Shown: positions 52,437 through 63,105, numbered from the stretch's first letter. The stretch: 64,000 nucleotides of DNA from Microcella indica (GCF_013414345.1 NZ_CP058670.1:496001-560000), one strand, 5' to 3'. Program-made: numbers and translations. Notes: a model not told the origin generated them from the sequence alone.

Positions 52437-52724
52437 GTGCACTGGCTGACCGTTCACCGAACCGGCATCGGGCCGAACCCTGTGGACGACCCGCTCCTCC
52501 CGCCCATACAGGTCGATGAGAACCTCGTGACGCCGGGCGTCATCGGCTTCGTCGTCACGCTCCTCGTCGCGGTCGGTGCGATTCTGCTCATCATCGACAT
52601 GTCGCGGCGGGTGCGCCGCGTGCGGTATCGCGGAGAGGTGCGCGAACGCCTCGAGGAGGAGCAGGCCTCAGCCGCCGTAGGGCGGGTCGAGGGCGACGAT
52701 GAGGACCCCCGCCCAGTGGCATAG
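52437..52724 (+). CDS. Small single-pass membrane protein, 95 aa
   Basis: One helix at about residues 33-55 (IGFVVTLLVAVGAILLIIDM), then a strongly basic stretch (SRRVRRVRYRGEVRERLEEE) and an acidic tail. The charge pattern places the C-terminus in the cytoplasm. GTG start after GAGGAG. No function known. Its last 57 bases overlap the end of the hemolysin III gene on the other strand. Confidence 0.7.
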   Translation: MHWLTVHRTGIGPNPVDDPLLPPIQVDENLVTPGVIGFVVTLLVAVGAILLIIDMSRRVRRVRYRGEVRERLEEEQASAAVGRVEGDDEDPRPVA

Positions 52725-53435
52725 GAACGCCACGACCGTCAGGGTGTGAAAGATCTCGTGGAAGCCGAACACGCCCGGCACCGGGTTCGGGCGCTTGAGC
52801 CCGTAGATGACCGCCCCAGCCGTGTAGGCGAGCCCTCCGACGATCACGAGCGTCATCATGGCCGGGCTCGCGGCGAAGAGGTCGACGATGTACAGCACAG
52901 CCGCCCACCCGAGCAGCACGTAGAGCGGCACGTACGCCCAGCGAGGCGCGGTGATCCAGAAGACGCGGAAGCCGATGCCCAGCAGAGCACCCGCCCAGAC
53001 GAGCGCGAGCAGCAGGTAGCCCTTGTCCGGGGGCAGCGCCATGATGGCCAGGGGCGTGTAGGTGCCGGCGATGAGCAGGAAGATGTTGGCGTGGTCGAAG
53101 CGCTTGAGCAGTATGCGCGTGCGCGTGCTCCAGTGGAACCGGTGGTACGTCGCCGAGATGCCAAAAAGCAGGAGCGACGAGGTCATGAAGACGGCGCTCG
53201 ACCACGTGGCGGCGACACCGTCGGCGACGATCAGCAGCACGATGCCGGCGACGACGGCCAGCGGGAACGTGCCGGCGTGAATCCAGCCGCGCCAGGTCGG
53301 CTTCTCCTCTCGTTGCTCGATCCGCTCGTACTCGATCGACTCCTCGAGGAGAGGGACATTCGGGATGTCCGCCGCGGGCTCGTCGTCGACGCGGTCTGCG
53401 GCGGTGGTCACGGGCTCCTCAGCGGCAGGCGTCAT
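52668..53435 (-). CDS. Hemolysin III / TrhA family membrane protein
   Basis: A 255-residue seven-helix protein of the PAQR/HlyIII family after an acidic cytoplasmic N-terminus of about 60 residues. ISATYHRFHWS, KRFDHANIFLLIAGTYTP and GFHEIFHTLTVVAFLCHW carry the Asp and His residues of the metal-binding core. Despite the name, members maintain membrane-lipid energetics rather than lyse cells. TACGAT lies at the leaderless distance from the ATG at 53435. It overlaps the convergent 95-aa gene. Confidence 0.88.
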   Translation of the reverse strand: MTPAAEEPVTTAADRVDDEPAADIPNVPLLEESIEYERIEQREEKPTWRGWIHAGTFPLAVVAGIVLLIVADGVAATWSSAVFMTSSLLLFGISATYHRFHWSTRTRILLKRFDHANIFLLIAGTYTPLAIMALPPDKGYLLLALVWAGALLGIGFRVFWITAPRWAYVPLYVLLGWAAVLYIVDLFAASPAMMTLVIVGGLAYTAGAVIYGLKRPNPVPGVFGFHEIFHTLTVVAFLCHWAGVLIVALDPPYGG

Positions 53436-53441
53436 GCCGCG

Positions 53442-53447
53442 ATCGTA
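53442..53447 (-). promoter_or_regulatory. -10 hexamer TACGAT for the hemolysin III gene
   Basis: Followed by six bases and ATG on the minus strand. Confidence 0.5.
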
Positions 53448-53508
53448 GCCCGCCCAGCTCACAGGCGCCTTTCGACTGGAGACCGTGAACAATGCGAGCA
53501 CGGTGCAC

Positions 53509-53514
53509 TACCGT
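53509..53514 (+). promoter_or_regulatory. -10 hexamer TACCGT for the prenyl transferase
   Basis: Ends eight bases before the GTG at 53522, which it favours over the ATG at 53516. Confidence 0.4.
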
Positions 53515-53521
53515 GATGGCT

Positions 53522-54307
53522 GTGCAATCGAGGAGAAGTCTCCGCGGGCGCGGCGTGCTCTACCAGCTCTACATGCGCCGGCTGCGGCATCAGTTGTCCG
53601 ATGCCACGCACCCTCGTCATGTCGCGATGATCCTCGACGGCAACCGGCGCTGGGCGCGACTGCGCGCCGGCGGCACGAGCGCGCACGGGCACCGCGCCGG
53701 AGCGGAGAAGATTCGCGAGTTCCTGACGTGGTGCGACGACGCGGGCATCGGAGTCGTCACGCTCTACCTGCTCTCGACCGACAATCTGACGGGGCGGGAG
53801 TCGGAGGAGCTGCGGGAGCTCATCCCCATCATCGGCGAGCTCGCGAGCGCCCTGTCGCAGTTCCGCGACTGGCGCGTGCAGCACGTGGGCAGCCGCGACG
53901 GCCTCCCGGACCCGCTCCTGGCTCAGCTGGACGCCGCCGTGGCGAGCACGCGAGACCACAAGGGCCTGCACATCAATCTCGCCGTCGGCTACGGCGGCAG
54001 GCGCGAGATCGCCGACGCCGTGCGCTCGCTCGTGCACGAGCACGCCTCGGCGGGCGGCACTCTGGACGCGCTCGGCGAGCTGCTCACACCGGAGAACATC
54101 GCCGACCACCTCTACACGGGAGGCCAGCCCGACCCCGACCTCGTGATCCGCACGTCGGGCGAGCAGCGCTTGAGCGATTTCATGCTGTGGCAGAGCGCTC
54201 ACAGCGAGTTCTACTTCGTGGAGGCCCTCGGGCCCGACCTGCGCGAGGTGGACTTCCTGCGTGCTCTGCGCGACTTCTCCCGCCGCCAGCGCCGTTTCGG
54301 CCAGTAG
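53522..54307 (+). CDS. Isoprenyl transferase, cis-prenyl (UppS/Z-FPP synthase-like)
   Basis: A 261-residue cis-prenyl transferase. HVAMILDGNRRWAR holds the catalytic Asp and diphosphate-binding residues, GHRAGAEKIREFLTWC the substrate helix, and VIRTSGEQRLSDFMLWQSAHSEFYF the C-terminal IPP site. Actinobacteria often have two: one makes a short Z-prenyl diphosphate, the other extends it to C50/C55 for cell-wall lipid carriers. Which one this is cannot be told. The start is GTG 53522, by the -10 distance, or ATG 53516. Confidence 0.9.
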   Translation: MQSRRSLRGRGVLYQLYMRRLRHQLSDATHPRHVAMILDGNRRWARLRAGGTSAHGHRAGAEKIREFLTWCDDAGIGVVTLYLLSTDNLTGRESEELRELIPIIGELASALSQFRDWRVQHVGSRDGLPDPLLAQLDAAVASTRDHKGLHINLAVGYGGRREIADAVRSLVHEHASAGGTLDALGELLTPENIADHLYTGGQPDPDLVIRTSGEQRLSDFMLWQSAHSEFYFVEALGPDLREVDFLRALRDFSRRQRRFGQ

Positions 54308-54335
54308 GCTCGCCGTCTCACACCTGGAGACCCTC

Positions 54336-55457
54336 ATGACAGCTCTCGATGCGTTTATCGCCGACTTCCACGAAGACCCCGGCTACCTCGACTTCGCCCG
54401 TCTCGCCCCCGTGGGAGACCCGGTCCTGGCCGAGGAGCGCGCGCACGCCGAACTTCTCGCGCGCGCGCGCTTCGGCTCGCTCCAGACACTCGCTGAGCAG
54501 GATGCCCGGGCACGGGCCGCGCTCGGCGAGATGCTCGGCTTCCGCCCCGATCAGGTGGTCTTCCAGCCGAGTGCCTCGCAGGCGCTCATGCACGTCATGT
54601 TCGGGTTGACGGGTGGCGTCTCCGCATCGCCGGGCGATTTCCCCGCCGTCGGCTACGCCCTCGCGCGGGCGGCGGAGGCCCTCGGCGTGCTGGTGCCGCG
54701 TGACCTCGTGCCGCAGCACGAGCGCGTGACGCCGGGAGTCGTGAAGGAGCAGGTGGGGGCGAACACGGTCGCGGTGATCGTGAGCCTCGTCGACTACCGC
54801 ACCGGCCAGGTCGTCGACCTGGAGGGAGTGCGCCAGGTCATCGGCGACCGGCTGCTCATCGTCGACGCCTCGCAGGGCGCGGGGGTCGTGGACGCACCGT
54901 GGCAGGCGGTCGACGTGATCGCGGGCGGAGGCCGGACCTGGTTGCGCGCCGGCCCTGGCACCGGGTATCTGGTGCTCTCTGATCGAGCCCGCGAGAGCCT
55001 CACGCCGGTCTGGTCGGGGTGGCTCGCGCAGGGCTCGGTGGAGCCCGTTCACGAGATCCTGCCGCCGCAGGACGATGCGGGTGCCTTCAGAGTGGGCGCT
55101 GCAGACCCGGGTGCCGAGGCGAGACTCGCTGCGGCTGTCGAGGCAGTCGTCCGTGTCGGCGTCGAGGTCATCGCCCCTGTGGTGCTCGACCGCACCGCCC
55201 GCATTCTCGAACTCGTCGACGAGGCAGGCCTCGCGGTCGTCTCCCCGCGGGAGGACGAGGAGCGGGCAGGCATCGTGGTCGTCGAGCCCGATGCCGACCA
55301 GTTCGGCGTGCTCGCCGCCGCTCTCCACAACCACGGCATCTCAGCGACCAGTCGAGAGGGGCGCGTGCGGTTGAGCGCCCACGTGTCGACGAGCGAGGAC
55401 ACGCTCGCACTTCTGCGAACGGCCCTGCTCACCTTCCGAGCCGCCACGCGGCACTGA
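54336..55457 (+). CDS. Class V aminotransferase-fold protein lacking the PLP lysine
   Basis: A 373-residue protein of the class V fold. LIVDASQGAGVVDAPW with D177 is the usual cofactor-binding strand. Where relatives have GGRKWLRAG with the Schiff-base lysine, this protein reads GGRTWLRAG with T201, and no lysine is near. SGW and the C-terminal RVRLSAHVSTSEDTLALL are otherwise normal. It may be a degenerate enzyme or have a non-catalytic role. ATG start after GGAG, 29 bases after the prenyl transferase. Confidence 0.8.
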   Translation: MTALDAFIADFHEDPGYLDFARLAPVGDPVLAEERAHAELLARARFGSLQTLAEQDARARAALGEMLGFRPDQVVFQPSASQALMHVMFGLTGGVSASPGDFPAVGYALARAAEALGVLVPRDLVPQHERVTPGVVKEQVGANTVAVIVSLVDYRTGQVVDLEGVRQVIGDRLLIVDASQGAGVVDAPWQAVDVIAGGGRTWLRAGPGTGYLVLSDRARESLTPVWSGWLAQGSVEPVHEILPPQDDAGAFRVGAADPGAEARLAAAVEAVVRVGVEVIAPVVLDRTARILELVDEAGLAVVSPREDEERAGIVVVEPDADQFGVLAAALHNHGISATSREGRVRLSAHVSTSEDTLALLRTALLTFRAATRH

Positions 55458-55536
55458 GGGAGGCACCGTGCTCTCTCCTGGGTGAACCAACCCGTAACAC
55501 GCGCGTGTCGTTGCGCGTCGAGCGCGACGGGAGGCA

Positions 55537-55542
55537 TAGCGT
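55537..55542 (+). promoter_or_regulatory. -10 hexamer TAGCGT upstream of phoH
   Basis: Would start transcription near 55549 and leave a leader of about 107 bases. Confidence 0.35.
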
Positions 55543-55655
55543 GGCGCTCATCAGGCATCGAGCCTGGTCGAGACGGCCGGAAGTTCGTCTTGCGAGCCCT
55601 GGCCGGCACGTCAGATGAGTCCGGGGGCGCCCGCGCTTCCGGGGTTGGAGCACTG

Positions 55656-57008
55656 GTGGCCGCATCGAGAACCTCCTCCCAGACATCCCGCACCACGGCG
55701 TCGACGACGGAGGTGATGCAGCGCACCTACGTCTTGGACACCTCGGTCCTCCTCAGCGATCCGAGAGCCATGTTCCGGTTCGCGGAGCATGCCGTCGTCC
55801 TCCCTGTCGTCGTCATCACCGAGCTGGAGGCGAAACGCCACGACCCGGAGATCGGGTACTTCGCGCGTCAGGCGCTACGCCACCTCGACGAGTTGCGGGT
55901 GCAGCATGAGCGCCTGGACTTCCCGATCGCGGTGGGGGAGGAGGGCGGTTCGCTGCGGGTCGAGCTCAACCACTCGAACCAGTCGGTGCTGCCGAGCGGG
56001 CTGCAGCTCGGCGACAACGACTCGCGCATTCTCGCGGTCGCTCTGAACCTCGCGCAGGAGGGCCTGGCCGTCACGGTCGTCTCGAAAGATCTCCCCCTGC
56101 GCGTCAAGGCCTCGTCGGTCGGTCTCGCGGCCGAGGAGTACCGGGCCGAGCTCGCCGTCGACAGCGGGTGGACCGGCACGGCCGAGATCACGCTGTCGGC
56201 CGAGCAGATGGCCGATCTCTACGACCGGGAGACGGTGTCGAGCGCGGCGGTGCGCGAGCTTCCCGTCAACACGACGCTCGTCATCCATTCCGACCGAGGG
56301 TCGGCCCTCGGGCGCGTCCTCGGCGAGGACGTCGTGGGCCTCGTGCGCGGGGATCGCGACATCTTCGGTCTGCACGGCCGCTCTGCCGAGCAGCGCCTCG
56401 CGATCGACCTGCTCATGGACCCCCAGATCGGCATCGTCTCCCTCGGCGGTCGCGCGGGCACGGGCAAGTCAGCGCTCGCGCTCTGCGCGGGTCTCGAGGC
56501 GGTGCTCGAGCGTCAGCAGCAGCGCAAGATCATGGTGTTCCGTCCCCTGTACGCGGTCGGGGGGCAGGAGCTCGGCTACCTGCCGGGCGATGCGGGCGAG
56601 AAGATGAACCCCTGGGCGCAGGCGACGTTCGACACGCTCAGCTCGGTCGTCTCGCAGAACGTGCTCGACGAGGTCATCGAGCGCGGGCTGCTCGAAGTGC
56701 TGCCGCTCACGCACATTCGCGGTCGGTCGCTCCACGACGCGTTCGTGATCGTCGATGAGGCGCAGTCGCTCGAGCGCAACGTACTGCTGACGGTGCTCAG
56801 CCGCATCGGGCAGAACTCGAAGGTGGTGCTCACGCACGACGTCGCCCAGCGGGACAATCTGAGGGTCGGGCGGCACGACGGCGTCGCGAGCGTCATCGAG
56901 ACGCTCAAGGGCCACGCGCTCTTCGGCCACATCACCCTCACGCGCAGCGAGCGCAGCGCCATCGCGGCGCTCGTCACCGAGCTCCTGGAGGGCAACGAGC
57001 TCGCCTGA
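55656..57008 (+). CDS. phoH: PIN-PhoH protein (PhoH2-like RNase/ATPase)
   Basis: About 450 residues. An N-terminal PIN domain ([13 protein letters not shown] with the catalytic Asp, then ITELEAKR and [11 protein letters not shown]) is joined to a PhoH ATPase with Walker [12 protein letters not shown] near residue 267 and Walker [10 protein letters not shown] near 363. Such fusions unwind and cut RNA. I prefer GTG 55656, which has GGAG upstream; ATG 55716 is a shorter option. phoH next to fumC is a common actinobacterial order, here split by the Dab module. Confidence 0.92.
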   Translation: MAASRTSSQTSRTTASTTEVMQRTYVLDTSVLLSDPRAMFRFAEHAVVLPVVVITELEAKRHDPEIGYFARQALRHLDELRVQHERLDFPIAVGEEGGSLRVELNHSNQSVLPSGLQLGDNDSRILAVALNLAQEGLAVTVVSKDLPLRVKASSVGLAAEEYRAELAVDSGWTGTAEITLSAEQMADLYDRETVSSAAVRELPVNTTLVIHSDRGSALGRVLGEDVVGLVRGDRDIFGLHGRSAEQRLAIDLLMDPQIGIVSLGGRAGTGKSALALCAGLEAVLERQQQRKIMVFRPLYAVGGQELGYLPGDAGEKMNPWAQATFDTLSSVVSQNVLDEVIERGLLEVLPLTHIRGRSLHDAFVIVDEAQSLERNVLLTVLSRIGQNSKVVLTHDVAQRDNLRVGRHDGVASVIETLKGHALFGHITLTRSERSAIAALVTELLEGNELA

Positions 57009-57020
57009 GCGCACCTGATC

Positions 57021-57061
57021 AGCACGGCGAGGGGTGTCCTGTCGGGCACCCCTCTCGTGCT
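57021..57061. terminator. Hairpin between phoH and the wHTH gene
   Basis: AGCACG-GC-GAGGGGTG pairs with CACCCCTC-T-CGTGCT, a 14-pair stem with a small internal loop, followed by TATT. It suits both convergent genes. Confidence 0.7.
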
Positions 57062-57097
57062 ATTCGAGCTGTGCTGCGCGTCGGAGCGCGACTCCGC

Positions 57098-57421
57098 TCA
57101 GCCCTGGTCGCCCGGCGATCCTGACGGTGCTTCGCCACGCTGCCGCGCGCGGTCGCCGACGGCGCGCAGGAGCTCGCCGATCGTGTGCGTGCGCTCGAGG
57201 GGGTGCCGCAGCGGCTCGTCGTCGACGACGCTGTAGCGGTTGCGTCGGCCCTCGCGCGTCTTGACGAGGTAGCCGGCCTTGACGAGCTCGGCGACGATGC
57301 GCTGCGTGCCGCGCTCGGTGATGCCGACGCGCTCGGCAATGTCGCGCATGCGCAGATCGGGGTCGTCGGAGAGGCACACGAGCACGTGCGTGTGATTCGT
57401 CAGAAACGTCCACTCGGCCAC
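57098..57421 (-). CDS. Winged-helix transcriptional regulator of the dab operon
   Basis: A 107-residue protein that is mostly one winged helix: LVCLSDDPDLRMRDIAERVGITERGTQRIVAELVKAGYLVKTREGRRNRYSVV, followed by a short dimer or ligand tail. It resembles MarR/ArsR-like one-domain regulators; no metal-binding cysteines are seen. The GTG at 57421 has TACAGT at the leaderless distance. It is divergent from dabB and a palindrome lies between, so I infer that it controls dabB-dabA. The signal could be inorganic carbon or pH. Confidence 0.82.
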   Translation of the reverse strand: MAEWTFLTNHTHVLVCLSDDPDLRMRDIAERVGITERGTQRIVAELVKAGYLVKTREGRRNRYSVVDDEPLRHPLERTHTIGELLRAVGDRARQRGEAPSGSPGDQG

Positions 57422-57427
57422 GCGACC

Positions 57428-57433
57428 ACTGTA
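57428..57433 (-). promoter_or_regulatory. -10 hexamer TACAGT for the wHTH regulator
   Basis: Six bases before the GTG on the minus strand. Confidence 0.55.
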
Positions 57434-57476
57434 CGAGCCACATCGCGCCCCGTCCGGCATCGAAATGCACGTTGTG

Positions 57477-57505
57477 CAATACGCGAACTAGCAATCGTGT
57501 ATTGT
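57477..57505. promoter_or_regulatory. dabB promoter and candidate operator
   Basis: CAATACGCGA (57477-57486) and TCGTGTATTG (57495-57504) form an inverted repeat with one mismatch and an 8-base centre. TATTGT (57500-57505) is a good -10 for dabB, with a start near 57512 and AAGGAGG at 57515-57521. The repeat therefore covers the promoter; a second smaller one, TGCAcgttgTGCA, lies just upstream. Confidence 0.6.
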
Positions 57506-57527
57506 GATGCGCGCAAGGAGGTTCTCC

Positions 57528-58916
57528 ATGTTCTCAGCCGGTACCCCCCTCGACCCTCGCGCACTGCTCGCGGTGGCACCCATGCCCCCGATCGATGGTG
57601 GCCTGTGGCGACTCGACGGCGTCGCGCTGGTGCTGCTCGTCCTCGTCGTCGGCATCGCCGCAGCCGTCGTGCCCTTCGCCCACCGCTCACTCCGCGGCGA
57701 CCGGCACGGCACTGCCCTCACGATGGCGTTGGGTGCGATGCTCGCGACGACGGCACTGCTCGCCGTCGCGGGCCCGCTCTGGATGCTCGGCCTCGCCTGG
57801 AGCGCCTCCACCGTCGCGACGCTTGTGGCCCTCGGTCTCGGCGGGGGAGTGCGCGCACTCCTTCCCGGTGCCGTATGGCTCGTCGCCGCCGACGTCGCGC
57901 TCTGGGCCGCGATCGTTCTGATGTCGCTCGGTGCCGAGGGGGATGCCGCAGCACTGCTCTTCGTGATCGCCGCCGTTCTGCGCTGTGCCCTGCCGCCCGC
58001 GCAGAGCTGGCTCGTCGGCTCTCTCTACGCTCCGACTCCCGTGAGTGCCGCTCTGCACGGCGGCATCGTGAACGGCGGGGGCATCCTCGTCATCACCCAG
58101 TTGCCCCTCATCGGCGAGAGCGCCCTGGCATCCCTCGCGCTCAGCCTCCTCGCGGCGGTCGGCCTCCTCGTCGGTGTGACGGCCTCGCTCGTGAGAACGG
58201 ACGTCAAGGGCCGACTCGTCATGTCGACCGTCGCGCAGATGGGCTTCATGCTGCTGTGCGCCGCCCTCGGCCTCGCCGCCGCCGCGCTCGTGCACCTCGT
58301 CGCCCACGGCCTGTACAAGAGCTCGCTCTTCCTCGCCTCGAGCGACGGCATCGACCGTCGCGCCTACGACCGCCGCGCCCCGGCGGTCCTCGCGCTCTCC
58401 CGCCCCAGCGCCGCGGCCCGGGCCCTCGCGGGCATCGCGCTCCCCGTGATGACACTCGCGGCCGTGGCGGTCGCGGTGTACCCGGGCGGCCGGGGCGTGC
58501 CCGAACTCCTGCTCCTCGTCGTGGTGGGCGCGGCCTTCGCCGCCGCGGGCGCCCGCGCGGCACGACTCGCCCCGAGCACCGCGCTCGCCGCCGCGTCGAC
58601 CACCCTGCTCGCGGGCGGTGCGGCGGCGTACGCACTCGCTGCATCGCTGCTCTCGGCGGTGATCACACCCGAGTCTGCGCCCGAGGCGCAGCCCGCCATC
58701 GTGGTCGTCGCGGTGCTCGCCCTCCTCCTCGTCGTCGCTCTCGGCGTCGTGCGTCGATGGTTCCCGATGAGCCGGACGGGTCTGGCCCTGCAAGCCTTCG
58801 GTCTCGGCTTCGGCGACCCTCGCGCTCGGCGTCCCGCGGGCAGAGCATCCACGGCGCGCGCGATCCCCGCATCCGACCCCCTCGGCAGCCCGCTCACGAC
58901 AGGAGCCTCGTCATGA
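57528..58916 (+). CDS. dabB: DabB: NuoL-like cation channel subunit of the DAB inorganic-carbon pump
   Basis: A 462-residue membrane protein with about 13 helices in the antiporter fold of NuoL/MrpA. LYAPTPVSAALHGGIVNGGG, STVAQMGFML and LVAHGLYKSSLF are the conserved proton-channel blocks, including the Lys of HGLYKS. Standing alone with a DUF2309 gene rather than in a complex I operon, it fits DabB, which uses the cation gradient to drive DabA. It starts at the ATG at 57528 after AAGGAGG and overlaps dabA (ATGA). The polar ~45-residue C-terminus may bind DabA. Confidence 0.88.
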   Translation: MFSAGTPLDPRALLAVAPMPPIDGGLWRLDGVALVLLVLVVGIAAAVVPFAHRSLRGDRHGTALTMALGAMLATTALLAVAGPLWMLGLAWSASTVATLVALGLGGGVRALLPGAVWLVAADVALWAAIVLMSLGAEGDAAALLFVIAAVLRCALPPAQSWLVGSLYAPTPVSAALHGGIVNGGGILVITQLPLIGESALASLALSLLAAVGLLVGVTASLVRTDVKGRLVMSTVAQMGFMLLCAALGLAAAALVHLVAHGLYKSSLFLASSDGIDRRAYDRRAPAVLALSRPSAAARALAGIALPVMTLAAVAVAVYPGGRGVPELLLLVVVGAAFAAAGARAARLAPSTALAAASTTLLAGGAAAYALAASLLSAVITPESAPEAQPAIVVVAVLALLLVVALGVVRRWFPMSRTGLALQAFGLGFGDPRARRPAGRASTARAIPASDPLGSPLTTGASS

Positions 58917-61291
58917 CCGATATCGTCGCACCCATGCGCGCGGCCCTCCGCGCCCGGGCACGCGCCGAGATCGCCGCCTCGGTGATCGCCCCGTACTACG
59001 GCCTCGACGCGGCGATCGCAGTGAACCCGCTCCTGCCCTCGCTCTCCGAGGGGTTCGCCGGTGCGGTGACGCGGGCCGCACCCGCGCTCGGAGCCCGCGG
59101 GGCGCTCTCCGAGGGGCAGTACCGCGACCTGCTCGACTCCGGTCGCATCGCGGAGGCCGACCTCGCCCAGGCGATCCGTCGCCGCGACGCCGAGTCCCCG
59201 CGGGGGGCGACCGACGCGCAGCTCGTCACGCGGTTCCTCACCCGTGCTGCCCCGCCTCCACCGCTCGAGCGGCAGCCGATCAGCGCCGTCGACGAGCGAC
59301 TCGCCCAATGGTGCCGCGCAGCGCTCGCCCCCGATGCCGCGGCGTGGCCCGTGCCCGTCGCCGAGCTCGGATACTTCGGCGCGTGGCGCGCCCTCGCGCT
59401 CCACGACGCGACCCTCCCGCGAGAGGCGAGGCGTCGCATCGCCGAACTCCCCGACGTCGCCGATCGTGCCCTCGCCACCGTTCTCGAGATCACCGACGTG
59501 AGCGAGGACGAGCAGCTCGCGCACTTTCGCGCCGGGCTCGCCCGGCTGCCCGGTTGGGCCGCCTACGTGCGATGGCGCGCCGAGACCGCGGGCGATGTGG
59601 ACATCGTCGACCTCCTCGCCGTGCGCGCAGCACTCGAATGGGCACTCGACGAGCCTCGACCCATGCCCGCTGCGGGGCACGGCGACGAGGCGGGCGCCGT
59701 GCGCACGCTCGTCTGGCAGGAGGCTTTCGAGTCGGCCCCCCATCGTCGGGTGCTCGAGCAGATCACCGCATGCTCGGGTCGTCACCGTGACGCCTCGGCA
59801 CCCCGCGCTCACCTCGTCTTCTGCATCGACCCCCGCAGTGAAGGACTGCGACGGCACCTCGAGCGTCGCGGCCCCTACGCCACCTCCGGCTTCGCCGGCT
59901 TCTTCGGAATCGCCGCGCTCGTGGAGCCCCTCGCCGCGACCGAGCCCGCGGCAGCATGCCCCGTGCTGGTGACTCCCCGCTACCGCGTGGCCGAGCGACC
60001 GGCACCCGGGGCGTGGCGCGACGCCGCTCGGTTCGTGCGCTCTCTCGCCCTCCGCCGCGCCCTGCGCTCGAGCGTCAAGGCGCCCGACGCCCTTCCCGGC
60101 GCCCCGCTCGGCTGGGCCGAGGTCACCGGGTGGCTCTTGGGCCCGCGCTCGATCGCGCGCAGCCTGCTGGCCGGGCGAGCAGTGCGCGCGGGGCGCCCCG
60201 ACGATCCGGCCATGAGCGTGCCCACGCTCCTCGACCTCGATAGCGCGCTCACCCCTGAGGCGCAGCTCGACACGGCCGAGGTGATTCTGCGCACCATGGG
60301 CATGGTGGAGTCGTTCGCGCCTCTCGTCGTCTTCGTCGGCCACGGCACGTCGACGACCAACAACGCCTACCGAACGGCGCTCGACTGCGGAGCGTGCGGG
60401 GGCCACCGGGGCGCTCCCAATGCGCGGGCTGCCGCCGCGCTGCTGAACACGCCGGCGGTGCGGGTGGGACTGAGCGAGCGGGGGATCAGCATCCCTGAGG
60501 CCACCGTCTTCCTCGCCGGGGAGCACGACACGGCTACTGACGTGGTCACGCTCGCCGACCTGCACCGGCTCGAACCGGTGCGGCGCGACGCCGCCGCCGA
60601 GGTCGAGCGAGACGCTCGGGCAGCGGGGCACGACCTCGCCGCCGAACGGATGCTGGATCTGCCGGGCGCGTCTGCGCGCACGCCGGCGAGCATCGCCGCC
60701 GCTCGTCGGTCGCGGGACTGGGCTCAGGTGTACCCGGAGTGGGGTCTCGCGCGGAACGCCGCGATCGTCATCGGGCCGCGGTCGCTCACCGCGGGCGCCG
60801 ACCTCGAGCGCCGCGTCTTCCTGCACTCGTACGCGCCCGAGCACGACGCCGAGGGCACGGCGCTCGAGACGATCCTCACGGCACCGCTCGTCGTTGCGCA
60901 CTGGATCAACGCGCAGTACTACTACTCCGCCGTCGATCCCGAGGTGTTCGGCGCCGGGTCGAAGACGGTGCACAATCTCGTCGCGGGCGCTGGAGTGCTC
61001 AGCGGGCCGTCGGGAGACCTGCGACTCGGCCTGCCGTGGCAATCGGTCGGCACCCGCGACGGTCTCCACCACGAGCCCGTGCGGCTGCTCGTGGTCGTCG
61101 ACGCGCCGCGCGAGCGCATCGAGCGCATCGTCGAGCGCGCCGACGTCGTGCACGATCTCGTGCACGGCGAATGGGTGACCCTCGTGCGACCGGGCGACAC
61201 GGTCGGCGAGTGGGAGCGGTACACCCGAGCAGGGTGGCAGTCGTGGCAGCTGCCCGGCGCCGAGTGGACTGCAGGAGAGGAGGCGGCATGA
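58913..61291 (+). CDS. dabA: DabA: DUF2309 zinc protein, vectorial carbonic anhydrase-like subunit
   Basis: A 792-residue soluble or peripheral protein of the DUF2309 family. In DabA2 of Halothiobacillus the zinc/active site is C351, D353, H524 and C539. Here VFCIDPRSE gives C304 and D306, VGHGTSTTNN gives H477 and LDCGACGG gives C492, with identical spacing (173 and 15). DabA is thought to hydrate CO2 to bicarbonate in the cytoplasm, driven by DabB, so that carbon is trapped. It is translationally coupled to dabB and to the PII-like gene. Confidence 0.9.
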   Translation: MTDIVAPMRAALRARARAEIAASVIAPYYGLDAAIAVNPLLPSLSEGFAGAVTRAAPALGARGALSEGQYRDLLDSGRIAEADLAQAIRRRDAESPRGATDAQLVTRFLTRAAPPPPLERQPISAVDERLAQWCRAALAPDAAAWPVPVAELGYFGAWRALALHDATLPREARRRIAELPDVADRALATVLEITDVSEDEQLAHFRAGLARLPGWAAYVRWRAETAGDVDIVDLLAVRAALEWALDEPRPMPAAGHGDEAGAVRTLVWQEAFESAPHRRVLEQITACSGRHRDASAPRAHLVFCIDPRSEGLRRHLERRGPYATSGFAGFFGIAALVEPLAATEPAAACPVLVTPRYRVAERPAPGAWRDAARFVRSLALRRALRSSVKAPDALPGAPLGWAEVTGWLLGPRSIARSLLAGRAVRAGRPDDPAMSVPTLLDLDSALTPEAQLDTAEVILRTMGMVESFAPLVVFVGHGTSTTNNAYRTALDCGACGGHRGAPNARAAAALLNTPAVRVGLSERGISIPEATVFLAGEHDTATDVVTLADLHRLEPVRRDAAAEVERDARAAGHDLAAERMLDLPGASARTPASIAAARRSRDWAQVYPEWGLARNAAIVIGPRSLTAGADLERRVFLHSYAPEHDAEGTALETILTAPLVVAHWINAQYYYSAVDPEVFGAGSKTVHNLVAGAGVLSGPSGDLRLGLPWQSVGTRDGLHHEPVRLLVVVDAPRERIERIVERADVVHDLVHGEWVTLVRPGDTVGEWERYTRAGWQSWQLPGAEWTAGEEAA

Positions 61292-61607
61292 GCCGCGAAG
61301 CACTGACGAGGATGACCAAGATCGAGATCGTGGCGCGCACGGTCGATGCCGACGCGGTGCGCCGCCAGATCGTCGCGGCGGGAGCGACGGGCTACACGAG
61401 CCTGCCTGCGGTGGCCGGTCTCGGGCACCACTTCGCTCACGAGGGCCGGCAACTGTTCAACGACCGGGACGCGCTCACGCTCATCATCACGGTCGTGCCC
61501 GATGACCGGGCGGACGATCTCATCGAGGGTCTGCGCTCACTGCTCGACCTCACAGCGGGCGTCATGTTCGTCTCCGACACCTACGTGAGCAGACCGCACT
61601 ACTTCCG

Positions 61608-61611
<4 letters not shown>
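61288..61611 (+). CDS. PII-like regulator of the Dab system
   Basis: A 107-residue protein with the ferredoxin-like PII fold: [41 protein letters not shown] matches the first strand, helix and T-loop region, and [24 protein letters not shown] the second half. The T-loop is short and lacks the GlnB uridylation Tyr context. PII-like proteins beside DUF2309 and SbtA transporters bind nucleotides and tune carbon uptake; I infer that role. The ATG overlaps the dabA stop, and its TAG stop overlaps the fumC stop on the other strand. Confidence 0.85.
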
Positions 61612-63008
<1,397 letters not shown>

Positions 63009-63105
63009 GTCGATGTGCGTCCTTCTGTGCGTGGCGGTGGGGTGTCTGGTCGGCGGGTGGCGGGTGAGGATGCCCGGGTGTCGGCTCGGCGTGCGTCGAG
63101 CTCGG

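Noticed and set aside
52668-53435. Haemolytic toxin
   Set aside because: The HlyIII/TrhA family is a conserved membrane-homeostasis protein; the name does not support virulence.
57185-61291. One open frame of 1368 codons across the phoH end, dabB and dabA
   Set aside because: It is only the dabA frame staying open upstream because of high G+C. dabB is coded in another frame with clear homology, and dabA begins at the ATGA overlap at 58913.
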